Assembly (NCBI RefSeq): GCF_030160715.1
Contig: NZ_BSOW01000011.1
Coordinates: 124,001-188,000 of the forward strand
Direction of reading: 5' to 3'
DNA: 64,000 nucleotides
Origin: Bradyrhizobium iriomotense
GTDB lineage: Bacteria > Pseudomonadota > Alphaproteobacteria > Rhizobiales > Xanthobacteraceae
Positions 47,555-56,555 of this stretch are shown here, piece by piece. Position 1 is the first letter of the stretch. Every line of letters begins with the position of its first letter. A program made the position numbers and the translations under genes. The notes below the pieces were generated by a model. It did no database searches. It saw only the letters and a list, made by a program, of their open reading frames with translations, and was not told where the DNA came from.

Positions 47555-49141
47555 ATGCGCGCTGAAAGCAACGGAACGGTCCGGCATATTCTCTGCGTCT
47601 TTCCGCGTTACACGTCGTCTTTCGGCACCTTCGAGCACGCCTATCCCCTGACCGACGGCGTCAAGGCCTTCATGCCACCGCAGGGGCTGCTCCTGATCTC
47701 CGCCTATTTGCCGAAGGAATGGCAGGTCAAATTCGTCGACGAGAACCTCCGCCCGACGACGAAGGAAGAGTTCGAATGGGCGGAAGCGGTCTTCGTCAGC
47801 GGCATGCACATCCAGCGCCAGCAGATGAACGACATCTGCCGCCGCGCCCATGAGTACGATCTGCCGGTCGCGCTCGGCGGCCCCTCTGTCAGCGCCTGCC
47901 CGGATTACTATCCGTCCTTCGACTATCTCCATGTCGGCGAGCTCGGCGATGCCACCAATGAGCTGATCGCGATCCTGTCGCGCGACACCGCGCGCCCGGC
48001 GCAGCAGGTGGTGCTGACGACCAACGACCGCGTCCCGATGACGGAGTTTCCGATTCCCGCCTACGAGCTTGCGGAGGTGAAGAAATATTTCCTCGGCAGC
48101 ATCCAGTATTCCAGCGGCTGTCCCTATCAGTGCGAGTTCTGCGACATCCCCGGTCTCTACGGCCGCAATCCGCGCATCAAGACGCCGCAGCAGATCATCG
48201 CCGAGCTCGACCGCCTGCGCGAATGCGGCATGACCGACACGGTGTATTTCGTCGACGACAATTTCATCGGCAACCGCAAGGCGGCGATGGACTTGTTGCC
48301 GCACCTGATCGAGTGGCAGAAGAAGACCGGCTATGTGGTGCGCCTCGCCTGCGAGGCGACGCTCAACATCGCCAAGCGCCCAGAGATCCTCGAGAAGATG
48401 CGCGAGGCCTATTTCATCACCATCTTCTGCGGCATCGAGACGCCGGATCCCGACGCGCTGCACGCGATGCAGAAGGACCACAACATGATGGTCCCGATCC
48501 TGGAGGGCGTGCGCACCATCAACTCCTACGGCATGGAGGTGGTGTCCGGCATCATCATGGGGCTCGACACCGACAAGCCGAACACGTCGGATGCGCTGCT
48601 TTCCTTCGTCGAGGAATCCCGCATCCCGCTGCTGACCATCAACCTGCTTCAGGCGCTGCCCAAGACGCCGCTGTGGGACCGGCTCGAACGCGAGGGCCGG
48701 TTGATCAACGACGAGGGCCGCGATTCCAACGTCAACTTCCTCTTGCCTTATGACGATGTGGTGGCGTCCTGGAAGTTCTGCATGGAGCGGGCCTATGCGC
48801 CCGAGAAGGTCTATGCGCGCTATCAGCACCAGTGCGACTACACCTATGCCAACCGCCTCAAGGTGCCGGTGCCTGCGGAGATGAAGACCTGGCCCAACAT
48901 CCGGCGCGGTCTCGTCATGCTGCGCAACATCTTCTGGAAGGTCGGTGTGCTCGGCGACTACAGACGCGTGTTCTGGAAGTTCGCGCTGGGCCGGATCAGG
49001 CGCGGCGATCTCGAAGGCCTGATCGGCTGCACCATGATCGCGCATCATCTCATCACCTTCGCGCGCGCGGCATCCAGCGGTCAGCAGAACGCATCGAATT
49101 ACTCGCTGCGGCTGCGCGAGGCATCCGTTCCCGCCGAATGA
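47555..49141 (+). CDS. hpnP: Hopanoid C-2 methylase HpnP (B12-binding radical SAM)
   Basis: Adds the C-2 methyl group to hopanoids, the source of 2-methylhopanes. The protein has 528 residues: an N-terminal cobalamin-binding domain (about 1-140, with VALGGPSVSACPDYYPSFDYLHVGE, given in part) and a radical-SAM domain with the 4Fe-4S motif Cys189-x3-Cys193-x2-Cys196 (SGCPYQCEFCDIPG), DTVYFVDDNFIGNRKAAMDL and FCGIETPDPDALHAMQK. GGGGGAAG precedes the ATG. It lies between eutB and eutC, and hpnN follows. I recall a similar neighbourhood of hpnP and hpnN in Rhodopseudomonas palustris. Related radical SAM methylases such as HpnR are the alternative, but size and context favour HpnP. Confidence 0.88.
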   Translation: MRAESNGTVRHILCVFPRYTSSFGTFEHAYPLTDGVKAFMPPQGLLLISAYLPKEWQVKFVDENLRPTTKEEFEWAEAVFVSGMHIQRQQMNDICRRAHEYDLPVALGGPSVSACPDYYPSFDYLHVGELGDATNELIAILSRDTARPAQQVVLTTNDRVPMTEFPIPAYELAEVKKYFLGSIQYSSGCPYQCEFCDIPGLYGRNPRIKTPQQIIAELDRLRECGMTDTVYFVDDNFIGNRKAAMDLLPHLIEWQKKTGYVVRLACEATLNIAKRPEILEKMREAYFITIFCGIETPDPDALHAMQKDHNMMVPILEGVRTINSYGMEVVSGIIMGLDTDKPNTSDALLSFVEESRIPLLTINLLQALPKTPLWDRLEREGRLINDEGRDSNVNFLLPYDDVVASWKFCMERAYAPEKVYARYQHQCDYTYANRLKVPVPAEMKTWPNIRRGLVMLRNIFWKVGVLGDYRRVFWKFALGRIRRGDLEGLIGCTMIAHHLITFARAASSGQQNASNYSLRLREASVPAE

Positions 49142-49147
49142 TGCGAC

Positions 49148-49930
49148 ATGTCTAGCCCATCCGTTCCGAACCGCCCGACGCTGGACCTGCGGGCGCTAAC
49201 GCCCGCGCGCGTCGCGCTCGGGCGCAGCGGGGCGAGCCTGCCGACCAGGCCGCTGCTCGACTTCACGCTCGACCACGCGCGCGCCCGCGACGCGGTGCAT
49301 GCCGCCTTCGATGCCGAGCGCATGATCGCCGAGCTCGCCGGGTTCGGCGTTCCCATCCTTGCGACGAGGAGCCGCGCCGCCGATCGTGGCGACTATCTGC
49401 GGCGGCCGGACCTCGGGCGGCAGCTCGAGCCGACCTGCGCCGAGCATCTCGCGGCGTGCGCCGCGGATGCCGGTCGGCTTGCGATCGTGATCGGCGACGG
49501 ATTGTCGCCGACGGCGGTGCATGCGCATGCGGTCGGACTGTTGCGTGCGCTGCTGCCGATGCTCGCTGAAGCTGCGCCTGTCGCAATTGGCCACATCATT
49601 GTCGCCTCAGGCTCCCGCGTCGCGCTGGGCGACGAGATCGGCGCCATTCTGGGATCGTGCATGGTCGTGATGCTGATCGGCGAGCGGCCGGGATTGTCGG
49701 CCCCCGACAGCCTTGGGGCCTATTTGACCTTTGCGCCCAGGCCCGGCCGCACCGATGCCGAGCGCAATTGCGTCTCCAACATCCATCGGGCCGGGCTCAG
49801 CTATGGAGAGGCGGCCTTCAAGATCGCCTGGCTGGTCCGCGCGGGCCTATCGCGGGGCGTGACCGGCGTGGCGCTGAAGGACGAGAGCGGCGATCTCCCG
49901 GCGCGAATCGGCACAGCGCTGCCGGAATGA
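49148..49930 (+). CDS. eutC: Ethanolamine ammonia-lyase light chain
   Basis: Small subunit of ethanolamine ammonia-lyase, 260 residues. Family-defining segments are ARVALGRSGASLPTRPLLDF, DHARARDAVHAAFD, DYLRRPDLGRQLE, VIGDGLSPTAVHAHA, GDEIGAILGSCMVVMLIGERPGLSAPDSLG (in part) and APRPGRTDAERNCVSNIH. It starts 6 bases after the hpnP stop, so it must be translated from a transcript shared with hpnP. The large subunit eutB is on the far side of hpnP. The split arrangement is unusual compared with the standard eutBC pair. Confidence 0.95.
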   Translation: MSSPSVPNRPTLDLRALTPARVALGRSGASLPTRPLLDFTLDHARARDAVHAAFDAERMIAELAGFGVPILATRSRAADRGDYLRRPDLGRQLEPTCAEHLAACAADAGRLAIVIGDGLSPTAVHAHAVGLLRALLPMLAEAAPVAIGHIIVASGSRVALGDEIGAILGSCMVVMLIGERPGLSAPDSLGAYLTFAPRPGRTDAERNCVSNIHRAGLSYGEAAFKIAWLVRAGLSRGVTGVALKDESGDLPARIGTALPE

Positions 49931-49987
49931 GCCATCAAGGGCCGAAATTGCCGCATGTTCGTCCAATTTGTTCCCTTGCGCGCGCTT

Positions 49988-50021
49988 GCGAGGGGGCGTT
50001 TGGACCTGCTAAACCCCTCGC
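49988..50021. promoter_or_regulatory. Inverted repeat in the hpnN leader
   Basis: GCGAGGGGGCGTTT and AAACCCCTCGC can pair (GCGAGGG/CCCTCGC plus GTTT/AAAC with a small bulge) around GGACCTGCT. It lies 58 bases after the eutC stop and 115 bases before hpnN. No T run follows, so an operator or mRNA structure is as likely as a terminator. Confidence 0.35.
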
Positions 50022-50135
50022 GGCAATTTCCCGCGCATTTTCAAAGGGCAAGCCTCCCATCTGTATGGCGTTTTCAAGCCGATATGCGGGGCGCATAAGC
50101 TCACCAACCGAGCCGATTTAGGAACTGGACAAGGC

Positions 50136-52502
50136 ATGCTCGAAAAGCACAGCGAGAGTGAGGTTCATGTCGACAAGGTCGAGCAGGGACCTTCGTCCTC
50201 CATCGCTTTTGGACTCGAACGCATCGGACTGATCGCCGTCCGTGCGCCGGTCCTGTCCTGCCTGATCCTGATCGCGCTGATCGTCGGCGCCGTCTTCGGC
50301 ATCGAGCGGATCAAGATCGACGATTCGCTGTCGCAGCTGTTCCGCTCCAACACGCGCGAATTCCGCCAGTACGAGGAAGTTACCAAGAAGTTCCCGGCCG
50401 AGGAATTCGACGTCCTCGTCGTGGTCGAGGGCAAGACCCTGCTGGCGCGCGACAATCTGATGAAGCTGCGCGACTTCATCACCGACATGCAGCTCGTCGA
50501 AGGCACGCGCGGCCTCGTCTCACTGTTCTCCGCCCGCCAGGCGCCGGCGCCGGGCAAGCTGCCGGCCGCGCTGTTCCCGGCCGAGCTGCCCGAGGGCGCC
50601 GCCTACGACAAGTTCATCGAGACCGTCAAAAGCAACGAGATCATCCGCGGCAAGCTGTTGTCGGAAGACGGCACGCTCGCGCTGGTCGTGCTCTCGCTCG
50701 ATCCGGAAGTCGTCGCCTCGAGCAGGCTCGGCAAGACCGTCGGCGACATCAGGGCGCTGATGAAGGAGGATCTCGGCGACACCGGGCTCAGCGTCCAGCT
50801 CTCCGGCGTGCCGGTGATGCAGCTCGAGATCCGCAACGCGGTCGAGCGCGACGGCTTGACCTACAACATTCTCGGCATCCTCGCCGGCTGCGTCATCGCC
50901 ATCGTCTTCTTCCGAAAAATCTCCTTCATGGTGGTGGCAGCGTTCCCGCCGATGATCGCGATCCTCCTGGCGCTCGGCGCGCTCGGCTGGGCCAACTTCA
51001 ATCTCAACATGTTCCTGAACGTGATGACCCCGCTCATCATGGTCATCAGCTTCTCGGACTCGATGCAGCTCACCTTCGCCGCGCGCGACCGGCTGATCGC
51101 AGGCCAGGACAAGTTCACCGCGTTCAAGAACGCGGTGCTGGTGGTGGGTCCCGCTTGCGTGCTGACGCACGGCACCGCCGGCATTTCCTTCATCGCGCTG
51201 CAATTCTCCAACTCCGACCTGATCCGCAAATTCGGCGAGGCGGGCCTCGCCGCCACCATCATCGCGCTGGTCGCGGTGCTGTCGCTGGTGCCGGTGTTCG
51301 GCGTGCTGTTCGTGCGCAACGAGAAGGTATTTGCGGTGAAGTTCCAGAGCGCGGATGCCGGCGTCCAGGCGCTGCGCAATTTCTGCTACTGGATCGCGGT
51401 GCGCATGGTGGGGCGGCCCGGCCTGTTCAGCCTGATCGCGGTGCTGTTCGTGGCGAGCCTCGGTGTCATCTACGCCAACCTCGAGCCGCGCTACCGCCTT
51501 GCCGACCAGGTGCCGGACAAGCGCCAGGCGGTCGCCGCCAGCAACCGGCTTGATGCCAAGCTGACCGGCGCCAATCCGGTCAACGTCCTGATCCAGTTCC
51601 CCAAGGGGGAGACGCTCTATTCGCCGGAGACCTTGCAGACGATCGCCGACGTGCACGCGACGGTGGAGAAGGCCGCCGGTGTCGGCAACGTCTGGTCGGT
51701 CGAAACGCTGCGTCGCTGGCTGGCCGAAAAAGCGGGTAGCTCGGATGTCGCAACGCTGAAGGAATATGTGAACGTCATCCCCGAGCATCTGGTGCGACGC
51801 TTCATCGACGCCGAGCAGGACGCGGTCGTGGTCGCGGGCCGCGTGCCGGACAAGGATTCCAGTCAGCTCCTTCCGATCGTCGACAAGCTCGACCAGGAGC
51901 TCGACGCCGTTCGCCAGAAACATCCCGGCTACGAGGTCGCGGTGACAGGTCTTGCCGCCATTGCCGCGCGCAACTCGGCCGGCATGATCGAGAAGCTCAA
52001 CCGCGGGCTCACCGTCGAATTCGCGCTGGTCGCCATCTTCATCGGCCTTGCCTTCCGTTCCTGGGTCGTGATGTTCGCCTGCATCCTGCCGGGCATCTTC
52101 CCGGTGGTGATGTCGGGAACGGTGCTATGGGCGATGGGCGAGGGGTTGCAATTCGCCAGCGTCGTGGCGCTCACCGTCTCGTTCGGCCTGGGCCTCTCCG
52201 CGACCATCCACTTCCTCAACCGCCTCAGGCTGGAGAGCAAGCCGGGTGTCGGTTCGGCGCTTGCCGTCGAGCGCGCCACCGTGCTGGTCGGCCCCGCGCT
52301 GATCCTGACCACGGTTGTGCTCGCCAGCGGCCTCGTCGTGACCGTGTTCTCCGACCTGCCGTCGCTCAGGCTGTTCGGCTGGCTCAGCGCCTTCTCGATG
52401 GTCGCGGCGCTGGTCGCCGACCTCTTCATCCTGCGCCCGACGGCGATGTGGCTGATCAACCTGCACGAGAAGCTGCAAGGGCCAGACAAGCGCGCGATCT
52501 GA
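50136..52502 (+). CDS. hpnN: Hopanoid RND transporter HpnN (MMPL family)
   Basis: Inner-membrane RND/MMPL transporter of 788 residues needed in related bacteria to move hopanoids to the outer membrane. TM1 is near residue 38-60 (LSCLILIALIVGAVFGI), followed by a periplasmic loop, a TM2-6 cluster (about 240-425, with FNLNMFLNVMTPLIMVISFSDSMQL, in part), a second periplasmic loop and a TM8-12 cluster (about 630-775). The two-fold repeated RND layout is complete. It follows eutC by 205 bases. MMPL proteins transport varied lipids; the hpnP and hpn context supports HpnN. Confidence 0.87.
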   Translation: MLEKHSESEVHVDKVEQGPSSSIAFGLERIGLIAVRAPVLSCLILIALIVGAVFGIERIKIDDSLSQLFRSNTREFRQYEEVTKKFPAEEFDVLVVVEGKTLLARDNLMKLRDFITDMQLVEGTRGLVSLFSARQAPAPGKLPAALFPAELPEGAAYDKFIETVKSNEIIRGKLLSEDGTLALVVLSLDPEVVASSRLGKTVGDIRALMKEDLGDTGLSVQLSGVPVMQLEIRNAVERDGLTYNILGILAGCVIAIVFFRKISFMVVAAFPPMIAILLALGALGWANFNLNMFLNVMTPLIMVISFSDSMQLTFAARDRLIAGQDKFTAFKNAVLVVGPACVLTHGTAGISFIALQFSNSDLIRKFGEAGLAATIIALVAVLSLVPVFGVLFVRNEKVFAVKFQSADAGVQALRNFCYWIAVRMVGRPGLFSLIAVLFVASLGVIYANLEPRYRLADQVPDKRQAVAASNRLDAKLTGANPVNVLIQFPKGETLYSPETLQTIADVHATVEKAAGVGNVWSVETLRRWLAEKAGSSDVATLKEYVNVIPEHLVRRFIDAEQDAVVVAGRVPDKDSSQLLPIVDKLDQELDAVRQKHPGYEVAVTGLAAIAARNSAGMIEKLNRGLTVEFALVAIFIGLAFRSWVVMFACILPGIFPVVMSGTVLWAMGEGLQFASVVALTVSFGLGLSATIHFLNRLRLESKPGVGSALAVERATVLVGPALILTTVVLASGLVVTVFSDLPSLRLFGWLSAFSMVAALVADLFILRPTAMWLINLHEKLQGPDKRAI

Positions 52503-52575
52503 CTGTCGTCATCGCCCGGACATGGAATCGGCTCAGCCTGGATGACCGGGCCGGACTGCCGGCCGGGAGTGGGCC

Positions 52576-53367
52576 ATGCGGCAGCGGCGGCACGACGGCT
52601 CCGTCGTGGAGTTCCAAAAGAAACGAGGCGGCGAGGCCGCCGCCTTCTTCCTCCCGTTTCTCGCGCCGGACATGGCCCTTCTTGACGTGGGCTGCGGGCC
52701 GGGCACCATCACGTCAGCCATTGCCGGAAGTGTCGGCAAGGCCATCGGCGTCGACATCGAGCCGCATGCGACCGCGGCCGCCAATCAACTCGCGGGGATT
52801 TTGGGTCTGACCAATGTCGCCTTTGTCGAGGCGGATATGATCGCCCTTCCCTTCGGGGACGCCACCTTCGATGCGGTCTTCTTCCACGCAGTCCTCTATC
52901 ACCAGAGCCGAACGACGCTGACGAGGACGCTCGCGGAAGCGCGACGGGTGCTGAAGCCGGGTGGCCTGCTCGGAACGCGCGATGCGGATGTTGGCGGCAA
53001 CATTCTCTATCCCGAGTTCGAGGGGGTGCATCTCGCGCTCGACCTCTGGCAGCGATGGTACGAGCACGGCGATCCCGCGGCGCTTCGTTTTGGCCGCCGG
53101 CAGGGCTGTATTCTTCGCGCGCACGGGTTCACGCCGATCTGGGTCGGCGCCAGCTACGTCAACCACAGCGCCGACGCCGAGGCGCGTCAAGAAGCCGTCG
53201 CGGATGCCAGGCGGAGTCTTCTCGGTCTCGGACCGCAACTGGTGAACCAGGCGCTCGCTACGGAGGCAGAAATTCAGGCGGCGCTCGCTGGTTGGGAAGC
53301 CTGGGGACGCGATCCGGACGCGGTATATTTCAGATGCCGCTGCGAATGCGTCGCTCGCAAGGATTGA
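52576..53367 (+). CDS. Class I SAM-dependent methyltransferase
   Basis: Protein of 263 residues. Motif I LLDVGCGPGTITSAIAG is near residue 35, the acidic ribose-binding GVDIEPHA follows, then EADMIALPFGDATFDAVFFHAVLYH and RRVLKPGGLLGTRD, the UbiE/Methyltransf_11 pattern. The ATG at 52576 follows hpnN by 73 bases on the same strand. Substrate unknown; a role in lipid or quinone methylation is possible but not shown by sequence. Confidence 0.87.
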   Translation: MRQRRHDGSVVEFQKKRGGEAAAFFLPFLAPDMALLDVGCGPGTITSAIAGSVGKAIGVDIEPHATAAANQLAGILGLTNVAFVEADMIALPFGDATFDAVFFHAVLYHQSRTTLTRTLAEARRVLKPGGLLGTRDADVGGNILYPEFEGVHLALDLWQRWYEHGDPAALRFGRRQGCILRAHGFTPIWVGASYVNHSADAEARQEAVADARRSLLGLGPQLVNQALATEAEIQAALAGWEAWGRDPDAVYFRCRCECVARKD

Positions 53368-53383
53368 TCGCGCCGCCTCTTGA

Positions 53384-54217
53384 TCAGACGTCGATCCGGA
53401 CGATCCCGTACGGGTTGAACTTGAAGTCGCCCTCGGCGTAGCTCGACTCGTGTGACACCGTGAGCTTGCGGTCCCGCAACGTCGCGTCGATCCCGCTGTT
53501 CGCCATTTCGTCGCCGAGCTCGTCCATGCGGCGGACGGCGTCGTGGTCGTTGCCGAACGATTTTGCGATGTATATCTCCGGCAGGCCGACGAGGTGAAGG
53601 CCGACCGTCTCGTTATAGCGTTCGCCGGCGAGCGGGCGCTTGGCGAAGGCGAGGCGGCAAATCCGGCTCATGGCCGCCGTCACGGCGAGGCCCTGGTTCG
53701 TCTGCGCCGCCGCCTTACAGTCCGCGGCGAGCCGTCGCCACCGCGCAAGGCCATGGGCGACGCCCGCGCTTTCGCCTTTCACGGCGGTCGCGCCGGCCTT
53801 GATCATCTCCTCGACGATCCGCAAAGCCGCGGCCGAGCAGGCGACGGCTTTCTGCTGATCCATCGGCGGACTGAGCACGTAGAGTACCGACTTGTGGTTG
53901 ACCACGGCCGCCTCATCCGCGGCGGACCAGGCATTGGGAAGCACGCGATCCCAGCAGACCCCAAACGACCGCGCCATATGCGGATCGGGCTTTCCTTGCG
54001 AATAGGTGCGGTCGACCTCGAAGCCGAAATCCGCGATCGTCTTGACGACGTCCTTCGGCGGCTGCAGCAGACTTTCGTCCTTGCCGAGAAAGCAGAGCAC
54101 GTGACGCGGCTTGACGGCGGGCTTTTGCATCTCTGTCACCGGTGCGTCACCCGCCCATGCCACGTGCGGGGCGAGGAGGCCAACCGCCTTGAGCAGGGTT
54201 CTGCGAACAGGGTTCAT
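53384..54217 (-). CDS. Exported hypothetical protein
   Basis: Protein of 277 residues starting MNPVRRTLLKAVGLLAPHVAWAGDA: a twin-arginine-like RR, a hydrophobic core and a likely cleavage site after AWA, so probably periplasmic. The rest includes HVLCFLGKDESLLQPPKDVV, VVNHKSVLYVLSPPMDQQKAVACSAAALRI and AGATAVKGESAGVAHGLARW. I do not recognise a family with confidence. It converges on the methyltransferase gene (16-base gap) and reads in the same direction as another exported hypothetical protein upstream. Confidence 0.75.
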   Translation of the reverse strand: MNPVRRTLLKAVGLLAPHVAWAGDAPVTEMQKPAVKPRHVLCFLGKDESLLQPPKDVVKTIADFGFEVDRTYSQGKPDPHMARSFGVCWDRVLPNAWSAADEAAVVNHKSVLYVLSPPMDQQKAVACSAAALRIVEEMIKAGATAVKGESAGVAHGLARWRRLAADCKAAAQTNQGLAVTAAMSRICRLAFAKRPLAGERYNETVGLHLVGLPEIYIAKSFGNDHDAVRRMDELGDEMANSGIDATLRDRKLTVSHESSYAEGDFKFNPYGIVRIDV

Positions 54218-54287
54218 CTTATGAAAAACCCCCGGCTCGCGAGAACCAGGGGTCATGTCGTCCGCTCATAAGGTGAGGTGAAGCGCT

Positions 54288-54785
54288 TCAGCTCTTCACC
54301 ATGGTGATGTTGACGCCGCGGATCTCGCCCTTGGAGCTGATCTGCACCGTCTGCTTGTTGCCGTTGGTGCGCAGCGTCAGGTTGGCGGCAAAACCGTTGG
54401 CCTCGACGAACACGTCGATCTGGCCGCCGCCGGCGGTGCCCTGCAGATTGCCGAAGATGTTGCGGCTCGCCTCGCTCCAGTTGCCGGAGATGCGGTCACC
54501 CTGGCTGGTCACGTCGCTGGTGAGGTCGAACTTGTAGCTGTCGCTGGCACAGTGCAGCGCCTGCTTCAGGCCGAGACCGCTGGCCGCGACCTTGTAGTCC
54601 GCCTTGCAGCGGATGCGTTCGGTGGACCCGTCGGACAGCGAGACCGTGCCGGTGCCCGCCCACGCGCCGTCGAAGCCGGCAAAGGGTCCGGACGACTGAG
54701 CGTGGCTCGCCGAAACCGAGAACAGCAGCGCGGCGCCAATGCCAGCCGCCTTGATCGCCAGTCCAGACCGTCCAAAGAATTTCAT
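54288..54785 (-). CDS. Exported hypothetical protein
   Basis: Protein of 165 residues with a clear signal peptide (MKFFGRSGLAIKAAGIGAAL...VSASHAQ). The mature part has AGFDGAWAGTGTVSLSDGSTERIRC, ending with repeated beta-strand-like segments (FAANLTLRTNGNKQTVQIS). Two cysteines (RCKADYK, LHCASDS) could form a disulphide. It looks like a small periplasmic beta-barrel or lipocalin-like fold of rhizobia; function unknown. The start at 54785 is chosen because the signal peptide begins there. Confidence 0.78.
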   Translation of the reverse strand: MKFFGRSGLAIKAAGIGAALLFSVSASHAQSSGPFAGFDGAWAGTGTVSLSDGSTERIRCKADYKVAASGLGLKQALHCASDSYKFDLTSDVTSQGDRISGNWSEASRNIFGNLQGTAGGGQIDVFVEANGFAANLTLRTNGNKQTVQISSKGEIRGVNITMVKS

Positions 54786-55244
54786 GATCGAATATCCCGT
54801 TTTCTGAATGACGTTCGCCGTTAACAGAACGTCTCGCCGCATCGAAAGTTTAGTGTCCCCATCCGCTGGCAGGTTCAAACCATAACCTTGCGAGGTGTCA
54901 GAACGGCGAACCGTTGCGGCCTTTTTCGCCGTTCCGCACGCGGTTTCAGCTGTGCCTTCTCGATGACGCCTGCAAGGGTTTGCGATGCATGTCTGCAACA
55001 GGTCCATGGCAAAACGTCGACTGCCTAAATAATCTCATAGTATCAATCCCTTACATCTGCCAATGAAGGCCATGTAAAGGCGCGATCTGGTGGGTTTGGT
55101 GCCAATTTGGCCGCATTTACCAGTGCTTGTGCTGTCTCCACTGCTGCGTGCTCCGCGGCAACGCCATCAGAACAATCCGTTCCGGTCGTCCGCCCTGTGC
55201 TGTCCGGGAACGGAGAGATTCTGCCGTCAGAATGAAGGACTACA
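54786..55244. other. 459-base intergenic region with divergent promoters
   Basis: No convincing gene. It separates a minus-strand exported protein from a plus-strand Cys-rich protein and must hold both promoters. The stretch 55025-55060 is AT-rich. GAAGGA lies before the ATG at 55245. I see no strong hairpin or conserved RNA element. Confidence 0.55.
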
Positions 55245-55487
55245 ATGCGTAAATTTCTCCTCGCTCTCACCCTGCTGTCGGCATCCCTTTCGACCGCGGC
55301 GTTCGCCCAGCAGCCCCAGCAGGGGCGCGGCACGGCCGAAGAGCAGAAGGCCTGCACGCGCGACGTGCAGAAATTCTGCCGTCCGGTCATCGATCAGGGC
55401 GATTTCACGATTCTGGCCTGCCTGAAGGAGAACCGGGCCAAGATCTCGCAGGCCTGCGATCAGGTCCTGAAGACCCACAACCAGTAA
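55245..55487 (+). CDS. Small secreted cysteine-rich protein
   Basis: An 80-residue protein with a signal peptide (MRKFLLALTLLSASLSTAAFAQ) and a mature part of about 58 residues. Four cysteines are spaced CTRDVQKFCRPV, ILACLKENRAKISQAC, the pattern of the bacterial Cys-rich repeat (golgi-apparatus/FGFR Cys-rich type) found in periplasmic proteins of rhizobia. Two disulphides are likely. An intrinsic terminator follows. Function unknown. Confidence 0.83.
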   Translation: MRKFLLALTLLSASLSTAAFAQQPQQGRGTAEEQKACTRDVQKFCRPVIDQGDFTILACLKENRAKISQACDQVLKTHNQ

Positions 55488-55495
55488 GCTTTTGC

Positions 55496-55527
55496 GCGGC
55501 CCGTGGAGCGTTCACGGGCCCGCTTTT
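55496..55527 (+). terminator. Intrinsic terminator after the Cys-rich gene
   Basis: GCGGCCCGTG (55496-55505) pairs with CACGGGCCCGC (55513-55523, one bulged base) around a 7-base loop and is followed by TTTT, 9 bases after the stop codon. Confidence 0.7.
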
Positions 55528-55670
55528 GCGGCGGCCTCGATTCATGAGGGCAGGGGACCCGCGAGACAGGTTGGTTTTGCGGGCATATTCCCCTATATGG
55601 GGGCCGCGACGGCTCGGCCGGGCGCCTGCAAAAAAGCCTTCCTGTTCAGACGATTGTTAACCAGTCCTCG

Positions 55671-56555
55671 ATGACCTCTGCGAGCGAATTGCGATCCGGC
55701 AAGGGTGACCGCGACGAGAATTTTCCCGTCGCGTCGTGGATCATTCATCCGCGTCACCGCGCGCTGATCCTCGCCTTCTACAATTTCGTCCGCACCGCCG
55801 ACGATATCGCCGACCATGCGACGTTGCCGCCTGAGGAGAAGCTCGCCTATCTCGACCTGCTCGAGGCCGAGCTCAACGGCAAGGGCGACACGCAGGCCGA
55901 GGCCGTCATTCTCCGCCGTGCGCTGGCCGAACGTGGCATGCCGCCGCGCCATGCGCTCGACGTGCTGATCGCGTTCCGCATGGACGTGACGAAGCTGCGC
56001 TACGAGACCTGGGACGAGGTCATCCACTATTGCCGCTACTCGGCGATGCCGGTCGGCCGCTTCATGCTCGACGTGCACGGCGAGGCGACCTCGACCTGGG
56101 TCGCGTCGGATGCGCTCTGCGCCGCCTTGCAGATCAACAATCACCTGCAGGATTGCGGCAAGGATTTTCGCGCGCTCAACCGCGTCTACCTGCCGCGCGA
56201 TGCACTGGCCGCAAGCGGCGCCTCGGTCGAGCAGCTCGGCGGCGACCATTCACCGCCGCAGATGCTGGCCTGTCTCCAGTCGCTCGCCGCGCGCAACGAG
56301 GAGCTCCTGAACGAAAGCAAGTCGCTCTCCGCCGAGGTGCGGGATTTTCGCCTGGGCGTCGATATCTCGGTGATCCAGGCCTATGCCGACCGCATCGTGC
56401 GCCTCTTGAAGGTGCGCGATCCCCTGCGCGAGCGCGTGCATCTGAACAAGCTCGAGCTCCTCACCTTCAGCCTCGCCGGCATCGCCGGTGAAATCGGCCG
56501 TCGCGCCTTCCACCGCAGGCCAATCTCCAATCCGGGGCCGGCCCATGACGCTTGA
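55671..56555 (+). CDS. hpnC: Squalene synthase HpnC (hydroxysqualene-forming component)
   Basis: Isoprenoid synthase-fold protein of 294 residues. With HpnD it converts presqualene-type diphosphate derived from farnesyl diphosphate towards hydroxysqualene. The aspartate-rich motifs are FVRTADDIADH near residue 42 and NHLQDCGKDFRALNRVYLPRD near 158. It overlaps hpnD by 11 bases and is the first gene of the hpnC-D-E-shc-G operon. The start at 55671 has only a weak ribosome-binding site; an AT-rich patch upstream probably carries the operon promoter. Confidence 0.94.
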   Translation: MTSASELRSGKGDRDENFPVASWIIHPRHRALILAFYNFVRTADDIADHATLPPEEKLAYLDLLEAELNGKGDTQAEAVILRRALAERGMPPRHALDVLIAFRMDVTKLRYETWDEVIHYCRYSAMPVGRFMLDVHGEATSTWVASDALCAALQINNHLQDCGKDFRALNRVYLPRDALAASGASVEQLGGDHSPPQMLACLQSLAARNEELLNESKSLSAEVRDFRLGVDISVIQAYADRIVRLLKVRDPLRERVHLNKLELLTFSLAGIAGEIGRRAFHRRPISNPGPAHDA

